A DNA stretch of 5,395 nt, taken from NCBI GenBank assembly GCA_958439775.1, contig CAUBWQ010000086.1, positions 1-5,395 on the forward strand, read 5' to 3'. This DNA is from an uncultured Collinsella sp. (GTDB lineage: Bacteria > Actinomycetota > Coriobacteriia > Coriobacteriales > Coriobacteriaceae). Of the stretch, positions 1-5,395 are shown piece after piece. Position numbers and translations under genes: made by a program. The notes beneath the pieces are model-generated. The model made no database searches. It was not told the origin of the DNA and worked only from the letters and a program-made list of their open reading frames with translations. Position 1 is the stretch's first letter; every line of letters starts with the position of its first letter.

Positions 1-42
1 GTCCCCGTGGTTTCCTCTCGTGGCAACCGCGACCGCGGCTAA
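1..42 (+). CDS. rpsR: C-terminal end of probable 30S ribosomal protein S18 (partial)
   Basis: Frame 1 is open from the window edge to a TAA at 40-42 and encodes VPVVSSRGNRDRG, the last 13 residues of a protein that starts outside the window. The basic tail, and the position just 15 bases before rplI, fit the widely conserved rpsF-ssb-rpsR-rplI order, so S18 is the natural call. The fragment is too short for any family motif to be seen, so the identity is inferred from context. If it is S18, the usual end near a MALLPY-type segment is replaced by a slightly longer Ser/Arg/Gly tail. Confidence 0.55.
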   Translation, partial: VPVVSSRGNRDRG

Positions 43-57
43 GAAGGGAGACACATC

Positions 58-597
58 ATGAAGGTTATTCTTCTCGATGAGATCAAGGGCAAGGGCGGCG
101 AGGGTGACGTCGTAGAGGTCGCTCAGGGTTACGCTGAGAACTTCCTGTTCCCCAAGAAGCTCGCTGTTGCCGCCACCAAGGGCAACCTCAAGCAGCTTGA
201 CGAGCGTCGCAACAACATCGCCAAGCGCGAGGCCGTCCGTCTGGCTACCGCCAACGAGACCAAGGCTGCCTTCGAGGGCAAGACGGTCACCGTTGACGTC
301 AAGGTCGGCGACGAGGGCATCCTCTTTGGCTCCGTTACCGCCGCTATGATCGCTGACGCCATCAAGGCTCAGCTCGGTATGGACATCGACCGCAAGCGCG
401 TCGAGCTCGGTAAGCCCATCAAGGTTGCCGGTGCCCACACCGTTGCCATCTCGCTGTACCGCGAGATCAAGGCCGAGGTTGTCGTTCTCGTCGGCGTTAC
501 CGCCGAGGAGCTCGCTGCCGAGGCTGAGGTCGAGGAGGCCGCTGAGGTCGCCGAGGCCGAGACCGCCGAGGTCGAGACTGAGGCTGCTGCCGAGTAG
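58..597 (+). CDS. rplI: 50S ribosomal protein L9 with acidic Ala/Glu C-terminal tail
   Basis: L9 binds 23S rRNA at the base of the L1 stalk in the large subunit and helps keep the reading frame and control ribosome spacing. The N-terminal RNA-binding domain is clear at residues 1-40: MKVILLDEIKGKGGEGDVVE, then VAQGYAENFLFPKKLA, which matches the L9 signature with conserved glycines, Asn28 and Leu30. Residues 41-75 form the charged connecting helix, and residues 76-147 the C-terminal domain (VGDEGILFGSVT, then VELGKPIKVAGAHTVAISLY). The protein is 179 aa against a usual length near 150. The excess is a low-complexity tail at 149-179 in which 25 of 31 residues are Ala or Glu and none is basic. 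The ATG at 58 is preceded by AAGGGAG (44-50) with a 7-base spacer. The gene follows probable rpsR by 15 bases and is closed by a strong terminator, so it is probably last in its operon. Confidence 0.97.
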   Translation: MKVILLDEIKGKGGEGDVVEVAQGYAENFLFPKKLAVAATKGNLKQLDERRNNIAKREAVRLATANETKAAFEGKTVTVDVKVGDEGILFGSVTAAMIADAIKAQLGMDIDRKRVELGKPIKVAGAHTVAISLYREIKAEVVVLVGVTAEELAAEAEVEEAAEVAEAETAEVETEAAAE

Positions 598-626
598 CAT
601 TTGCTGCAACGCAACAATCTTGTTCT

Positions 627-669
627 AAGAAGGGCGCTCTGGGAAACCAGGGCGCCCTTTTTGCTTTTT
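627..669 (+). terminator. Rho-independent terminator of the rpsR-rplI operon
   Basis: A 13-bp stem pairs 630-642 with 647-659, with a single G·U pair (638/651) and a GAAA loop at 643-646. It can be lengthened by up to three weaker pairs using 627-629 and 660-662. The right arm runs into a T tract (658-662), then GC, then five more T (665-669). It lies 30 bases after the rplI stop and reads on the + strand. The left side lacks a comparable A tract, so it does not look bidirectional. Confidence 0.93.
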
Positions 670-781
670 AGCGCGATGCGAGCGCCATAGAGGGCGTTGC
701 GGTGAGGTCTATTCGTGGGACCGTTCATCCGTTTGGTTCGGTGATGATTGGCGGCGCGCGGCGCGTTTTGGGACCATGGCT

Positions 782-787
782 GATACT
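782..787 (+). promoter_or_regulatory. Possible -10 element of a dnaB promoter
   Basis: A promoter is expected here because the rplI terminator lies upstream. GATACT at 782-787 matches TATAAT at four of six positions and resembles the TATACT of the purA promoter. I find no convincing -35 element 16-18 bases upstream, where the sequence is a run of GC (751-765). Overlapping TACTAT (784-789) is an equally weak alternative. The rest of the gap from 670 to 810 shows no gene and no strong hairpin. This is a tentative call. Confidence 0.25.
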
Positions 788-812
788 ATGGATGCTCGCA
801 AGCGATATGAAT

Positions 813-817
813 GAGGA
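813..817 (+). promoter_or_regulatory. Shine-Dalgarno that decides the dnaB start
   Basis: GAGGA at 813-817 lies five bases before the ATG at 823. It overlaps the other in-frame ATG candidate at 811, which has no purine-rich site upstream (AAGCGATATGA). This favours translation from 823 over 811, and the ATG at 817 would be too close to the site. Confidence 0.6.
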
Positions 818-822
818 TGCTC

Positions 823-2214
823 ATGGCATATGACGATAGGGAGACCGGGCTGACGGTTGAGGACCGCGGCTCAAAGTTGGGTCTTCCCCAAAACCAAGAT
901 GCAGAGGCCAATGTACTGGCCGCTATGCTGCTATCGCCCGAGGTGGTCGAAGAGGCCCAGGTCGAGCTGCAGCCCGATGACGTCTACCGGGCCATGCATA
1001 AGACCATCTATACTGCGATGGTCGATATGTACAACAGCCGCATTCCCATCGACTCCATCTCGCTGATCGATTACCTGCGCAGCATCAACAAGCTCGATGC
1101 CGTGGGCGGCGAGGCGTACATTTTGGAGTTGATGGGTCAGACCCTGTCGCTCGTCAACTGGCAGCACCATGCCGCCATCGTTCGCCGCGACTCGATGCTG
1201 CGCGAGCTGATCGGCGCCACTAACGAGATCAACGCGCTGGCATATAACGCCCCCACCGACACCAAAGAGGTTGTCGAGCTGGCCGAGAGCAAGCTGCTCA
1301 AGGTTACGGCGCGCGAGGTCAAGTCGAGCTACAAGACGTTGACCGAGTTTATGGTCGAGGCCTATAACGAGGCCGAGGAAGTGTGCCAGGCCGGTGGCCA
1401 GGCTGCGGGCGTGCCCACGGGCTTTCCGTCACTCGACCGCATGCTCATGGGTTTTCGCGAGGGCCAGCTCATCATCATCGGCGCCCGTCCTGCTGTAGGC
1501 AAGACGTCGTTCGCTCTGAACCTGGCGCTCAACGCTGCCGCTGCTGGTTATACCGTCGGCTTCTTCTCGCTGGAGATGTCGGGCAAGGAAATTGCCCAGC
1601 GTCTGATTTGCGCCTACGCCATGATCTCGATCAGTGACTTCCGCATGGGCCGCATTAGCCCCGAGCAGTGGGCCAATATCAACGAGGCCACGCAGACCTT
1701 GTCCAAGCTCGATATTCTGATTGACGATACGCCCGGCACCACAGTGACCGAGATTCGCGCCAAGAGCCGCCGTATGCTCCATAACAAGGAGAAGGCAATC
1801 ATCATCTTGGACTACCTGCAGCTGGTGAGTCCTCCGCCGGGACGCCGCTCCGAGAGCCGTACCGTCGAGGTCTCGGAGATGTCGCGTGGTTTGAAGATCA
1901 TGGCCAAGGAGCTCAAGATCCCGCTCATCGCGCTGTCACAGCTCTCGCGTCAGGTCGAATCCCGTACCGGCAAGCGCCCACAGCTTTCCGACCTTCGTGA
2001 ATCGGGCTCCATCGAACAGGACGCCGATATCGTTATGTTCTTGGACCGCTCCGCCGACGAGGCCGAAGCCTCGCGCGACGATCGACCCGACGAGGGCGTT
2101 ACGCGTATCGTCGTGGCCAAGAACCGTTCGGGCCCGATCGGCGACGTCGACCTGATGTTCCTGCCGGCATCCACCAAGTTCTATGAGCTTGATGGGGCAC
2201 ATGCCGAGGAGTAG
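823..2214 (+). CDS. dnaB: Replicative DNA helicase DnaB
   Basis: DnaB is the hexameric, ATP-driven 5'-to-3' helicase that unwinds DNA at the replication fork and recruits primase. From the ATG at 823 the product is 463 aa, a normal length. Residues about 22-125 are the N-terminal DnaB domain (LPQNQDAEANVLAAMLLSPE). A linker follows to about 190, then the RecA-like motor domain. Walker A is GARPAVGKT (220-228), FFSLEMS (247-253) carries the likely catalytic Glu251, and Walker B is ILDYLQL (328-334). SQLSRQVE (372-379) and DLRESGSIEQDAD (390-402) are the conserved later motifs, and KNRSGP (433-438) holds the arginine-finger region. No intein or frameshift interrupts it. ATGs at 811 and 817 would add four or two residues but are less well placed relative to the Shine-Dalgarno. 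dnaB lies after the rplI terminator, so it needs its own promoter. The stop codon overlaps the -35 of the purA promoter. The family call is very secure; the start is less so. Confidence 0.96.
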   Translation: MAYDDRETGLTVEDRGSKLGLPQNQDAEANVLAAMLLSPEVVEEAQVELQPDDVYRAMHKTIYTAMVDMYNSRIPIDSISLIDYLRSINKLDAVGGEAYILELMGQTLSLVNWQHHAAIVRRDSMLRELIGATNEINALAYNAPTDTKEVVELAESKLLKVTAREVKSSYKTLTEFMVEAYNEAEEVCQAGGQAAGVPTGFPSLDRMLMGFREGQLIIIGARPAVGKTSFALNLALNAAAAGYTVGFFSLEMSGKEIAQRLICAYAMISISDFRMGRISPEQWANINEATQTLSKLDILIDDTPGTTVTEIRAKSRRMLHNKEKAIIILDYLQLVSPPPGRRSESRTVEVSEMSRGLKIMAKELKIPLIALSQLSRQVESRTGKRPQLSDLRESGSIEQDADIVMFLDRSADEAEASRDDRPDEGVTRIVVAKNRSGPIGDVDLMFLPASTKFYELDGAHAEE

Positions 2215-2241
2215 GACAGGCGCCCGTTGCACGGGTATACT
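2213..2241 (+). promoter_or_regulatory. Sigma-70-type promoter of purA
   Basis: A -35-like AGGACA (2213-2218, four of six matches to TTGACA) is separated by exactly 17 bases from TATACT (2236-2241, five of six matches to TATAAT). The -35 overlaps the dnaB stop codon at 2212-2214. Transcription would start near 2248, leaving a leader of about 60 bases before purA. The spacer holds a small inverted repeat, CCCGT-TGC-ACGGG (2223-2235), that abuts the -10 and could be an operator. No experimental support is available. Confidence 0.55.
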
Positions 2242-2298
2242 GGGAATGTTTTGTGCTTCTGCGTGCCGGCGTGGCGCGTAGACAGTCCATGAATGTAA

Positions 2299-3594
<1,296 letters not shown>

Positions 3595-3615
3595 TCGGGA
3601 CTATTTGGTTATTGC

Positions 3616-3659
3616 GATATACCCCTTTGCAGCCCGGACGGGCGGCCGAGGGGTATATT
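3616..3659 (+). terminator. Long hairpin between purA and purD, probable purA terminator
   Basis: A perfect 10-bp inverted repeat pairs ATATACCCCT (3617-3626) with AGGGGTATAT (3649-3658), with weaker G·U pairs at both ends. Inside it GCCC (3632-3635) pairs with GGGC (3640-3643) around a GGAC loop. The hairpin starts 22 bases after the purA stop and runs into ATTTGCTT. This is a weaker T tract than that after rplI, though both share TTTGCTT. Termination is therefore the likeliest role, but it may be partial. The right arm also contains TATATT (3654-3659), so a regulatory role or a protein-binding palindrome cannot be excluded. Confidence 0.55.
3654..3659 (+). promoter_or_regulatory. Candidate -10 element upstream of purD
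   Basis: TATATT matches TATAAT at five of six positions and sits in GGGTATATT, close to the GGGTATACT of the purA promoter. No good -35 is visible: the hexamer 17 bases upstream is AGCCCG, and TTGCAG (3627-3632) is 21 bases away. If real, transcription would begin near 3666, giving a leader of about 47 bases that includes a small 6-bp hairpin (3671-3676 with 3684-3689). The element lies inside the right arm of the inverted repeat, so the match may simply reflect that arm. Confidence 0.35.
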
Positions 3660-3700
3660 TGCTTGCAAAGGGCTCGCGCGGAGCGGGCCGTTCATCCATA

Positions 3701-3707
3701 GAGGAGG
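3701..3707 (+). promoter_or_regulatory. Strong Shine-Dalgarno fixing a TTG start for purD
   Basis: GAGGAGG at 3701-3707 is an almost ideal anti-16S match. It lies five bases before the in-frame TTG at 3713. No ATG or GTG is placed to use it, so it decides the start of purD. Confidence 0.85.
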
Positions 3708-3712
3708 CACCC

Positions 3713-5017
3713 TTGAAGGCGGACACTCAAACCATCGACATCCTGTTGTTGGGCAGCGGCGGCCGCGAGCATGCTTTGGCAGCTAAGCTCGCAGCATCAC
3801 CGCGCGCCGGCAAGCTCTACATCGCGCCGGGTAACGGCGGCACTGCGAGCTGCGGCGAGAACGTTGTTCTCGACGACTGCGATCCTGCGGCCGTGGCGGC
3901 GTTTGCGCAGAGCCACGGATGCGGACTCGTGGTGATTGGCCCCGAGGCTCCGCTCGTGGCGGGCGTGGCCGACGCCGTGCGCGCGGCGGGTATTCCCTGC
4001 TTTGGCCCGGGTGCCGAGGGCGCCCAGATGGAGGGCTCCAAGCTGTTCTCCAAGCAGCTCATGGAGCGCGCCGGTATCCCGACGGCAGCCTACGGCTCGT
4101 TTACCGACGAGGCTTCGGCTCTTGCCTATGTGCGTGAGCAGGGCGCTCCGCTGGTCGTCAAGGCTGACGGCCTGGCCGCAGGCAAGGGCGTTATCGTGGC
4201 GACCGAACTTGAACAGGCCGAAGAGGCCGTGCGCGAGTGTTTTGGCGGCACCTTTGGCGATGCCGGCAATACCGTGGTCATCGAGGAGATGCTGACCGGC
4301 CCCGAGTGCTCGCTGCTGGCCTTTACCGACGGCAAGACCGTGCGCCCCATGGCCACTTCGCAGGACCACAAGCGTGCGCTCGAGGGCGACAAGGGTCCCA
4401 ACACCGGTGGCATGGGCGTTTACAGCCCGGTACCCATCGTGACCGACGAGGAGCACGCCACCATGGTGAAAGTCATGGAGCAGACCGTGGCCGAGCTCGC
4501 TGCCGAGGGCATCGACTACCGCGGCTGCCTGTATGGCGGCTTTATGCTCACCCCCGCCGGCCCCAAGGTGCTGGAGTTCAACGCCCGCTTTGGCGACCCC
4601 GAGACGCAGGTCGTGCTGTCGCGCCTCAAGAACGACCTGGTCGAGGTTATGCTCGCCTGCGCCAACTGCGAGCTTGATCAGATTGAGCTCGACTGGCGTG
4701 ACGAGTGGGCCGTGGCTGTTGTTCTGACGAGTGCGGGCTATCCCGGCAGCTACGAGAAGGGCAAAGTCATCACCGGCATCGCCGACGCCGAGGCCATGGA
4801 GAACGTGACCGTGTACCATGCCGGCACCGCCGTGGTGGACGGCCGGCTCGTGACCAACGGCGGCCGTGTGCTTGCCGTGACCGCGCTGGGCGATACGTTT
4901 GAGAACGCTCGCAACCTTGCCTACGAGGCCTGCGAGAAGATTGATTTTGAGGGCAAGACCCTGCGTCACGACATCGGCCTGCGCGCGCTGCGCGGCCGCG
5001 ACGCCTGGGATGCCTAA
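3713..5017 (+). CDS. purD: Phosphoribosylamine--glycine ligase (GAR synthetase)
   Basis: PurD makes glycinamide ribonucleotide from phosphoribosylamine, glycine and ATP, the second step of de novo purine synthesis. It is an ATP-grasp enzyme. From the TTG at 3713 the protein is 434 aa, within the usual range. The N-terminal domain opens with [13 protein letters not shown] (10-22), followed by [11 protein letters not shown] (74-84) and FGPG (97-100). ATP-grasp motifs are [13 protein letters not shown] (148-160), [10 protein letters not shown] (191-200), [20 protein letters not shown] (216-235) and [13 protein letters not shown] (287-299), which contains the family signature RFGDPE. The C-terminal domain ends in [17 protein letters not shown]. 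The frame stays open upstream to an ATG at 3545, but that start would overlap purA by 50 bases and add 56 residues that resemble no PurD N-terminus. The GAGGAGG before the TTG settles the choice. Its location downstream of purA groups two purine genes, possibly with partial readthrough from purA. Confidence 0.97.
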   Translation: MKADTQTIDILLLGSGGREHALAAKLAASPRAGKLYIAPGNGGTASCGENVVLDDCDPAAVAAFAQSHGCGLVVIGPEAPLVAGVADAVRAAGIPCFGPGAEGAQMEGSKLFSKQLMERAGIPTAAYGSFTDEASALAYVREQGAPLVVKADGLAAGKGVIVATELEQAEEAVRECFGGTFGDAGNTVVIEEMLTGPECSLLAFTDGKTVRPMATSQDHKRALEGDKGPNTGGMGVYSPVPIVTDEEHATMVKVMEQTVAELAAEGIDYRGCLYGGFMLTPAGPKVLEFNARFGDPETQVVLSRLKNDLVEVMLACANCELDQIELDWRDEWAVAVVLTSAGYPGSYEKGKVITGIADAEAMENVTVYHAGTAVVDGRLVTNGGRVLAVTALGDTFENARNLAYEACEKIDFEGKTLRHDIGLRALRGRDAWDA

Positions 5018-5038
5018 AATCCGAGAGGAATGAGACGG

Positions 5039-5395
5039 ATGGACGAGAAGAACGAAGAGCTCGTGGACGCGCAGATCGTCGAAGAGGACAGCCGCGTGTA
5101 TGGGCACGCCGAGGGCGAGCCTGGTGGCGAGGTCGCTGACGAGCCGGCGCTGGTGCTGGGCGATGACGACCCGCACGATGCCGAGCTGCACGAGAAGATT
5201 CTTTCGGAGGAGTGCGCCTGGAAGGGCAAGATCCTCGACGTCCACCGTCTTGAGGTTGAGCTGCCCAACGGTCGCCGCAGCGCCCGCGATATCGTTCGCC
5301 ATCCGGGTGCGGCGGCTGTTGTGGCACTGACCGAGAGCGGCAAGATCGTACTGGTGCGTCAGTACCGCACCGCCATCGACCGCGTGACGGTCGAG
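5039..5395 (+). CDS. Nudix hydrolase, ADP-ribose pyrophosphatase-like (3' truncated by window)
   Basis: The visible 119 residues stop at the window edge, just before the Nudix box itself would be expected. Residues 56-119 match the lead-in of the ADP-ribose pyrophosphatase group: SEECAWKGKILDVHRLEVEL, then PNGRRSARDIVRHPGAAAVV, then ALTESGKIVLVRQYRTAIDR. Such enzymes cleave ADP-ribose to AMP and ribose 5-phosphate with Mg2+. The motif with the catalytic glutamates (GX5EX7REUXEEXGU) is not in view, so activity cannot be judged. Before this domain lies an extension of about 55 residues that is strongly acidic: about 19 Asp/Glu against two or three Lys/Arg. The ATG at 5039 follows GAGAGGAA (5023-5030); an in-frame ATG at 5030 overlaps that site and is less likely. 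It begins 21 bases after purD with no terminator between, so it is probably cotranscribed with purD. No gene symbol is assigned because nudF-type naming cannot be checked here. Confidence 0.85.
   Translation, partial: MDEKNEELVDAQIVEEDSRVYGHAEGEPGGEVADEPALVLGDDDPHDAELHEKILSEECAWKGKILDVHRLEVELPNGRRSARDIVRHPGAAAVVALTESGKIVLVRQYRTAIDRVTVE

Noticed and set aside
681..694. Short inverted repeat GCGCC/GGCGT after the rplI terminator
   Set aside because: Four or five pairs only, with no T tract and no link to a promoter; expected by chance in GC-rich sequence.
1440..1520. Checked the DnaB Walker A region for an intein, a common insertion site
   Set aside because: The motif GARPAVGKT is continuous and the protein has normal length, so no intein is present.
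3671..3689. Small hairpin GGCTCG/CGGGCC in the purD leader, considered as a riboswitch or attenuator
   Set aside because: Only six pairs with one G·U and a seven-base loop. There is no conserved purine, PRPP or ppGpp riboswitch core, and such short GC stems are common here.
3797..5302. 501-codon open frame on the - strand opposite purD and the Nudix gene
   Set aside because: It is an antisense shadow of GC-rich coding sequence. The translation is Ala/Gly/His/Val-rich with no recognisable motif, and the + strand genes carry clear family signatures.

Overview
This window looks like an ordinary housekeeping stretch of a high-GC actinobacterial chromosome. The best guess is the Coriobacteriia (Collinsella-like). 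The GC-rich codon bias, the protein style and the gene order suggest this, but no search was run. All genes read on the + strand, and coding density is high. I see no mobile element, CRISPR array, tRNA, rRNA or phage gene, and no sign of recent transfer.

Layout: (1) Positions 1-42 are the last codons of a gene that is probably rpsR (ribosomal protein S18), followed 15 bases later by rplI (L9, 58-597). A strong intrinsic terminator at 627-669 closes this ribosomal unit. (2) A gap of about 150 bases leads into dnaB (replicative helicase, start chosen at 823, end 2214). (3) purA (adenylosuccinate synthetase, 2308-3594) has its own well-formed promoter, which overlaps the dnaB stop codon. (4) A 118-base gap holds a perfect 10-bp inverted repeat forming a long hairpin, probably the purA terminator; its right arm also carries a -10-like TATATT. 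(5) purD (GAR synthetase) starts at a TTG at 3713 behind a strong Shine-Dalgarno and ends at 5017. (6) After 21 bases a Nudix hydrolase resembling ADP-ribose pyrophosphatase begins at 5039 and runs off the window.

Functionally the window joins translation (S18, L9), replication fork unwinding (DnaB) and purine nucleotide supply: PurD in the early de novo pathway and PurA in the IMP-to-AMP branch. The Nudix enzyme probably recycles or clears ADP-ribose-type nucleotides. The rplI-dnaB-purA order is also known from Firmicutes such as Bacillus subtilis, so it is conserved background rather than a new system.

I did not find a previously undescribed system. The points worth a second look are small: an Ala/Glu-only tail on L9, an acidic N-terminal extension on the Nudix protein, the hairpin/-10 overlap before purD, an inverted repeat inside the purA promoter, and an imperfect tandem duplication over the dnaB start.
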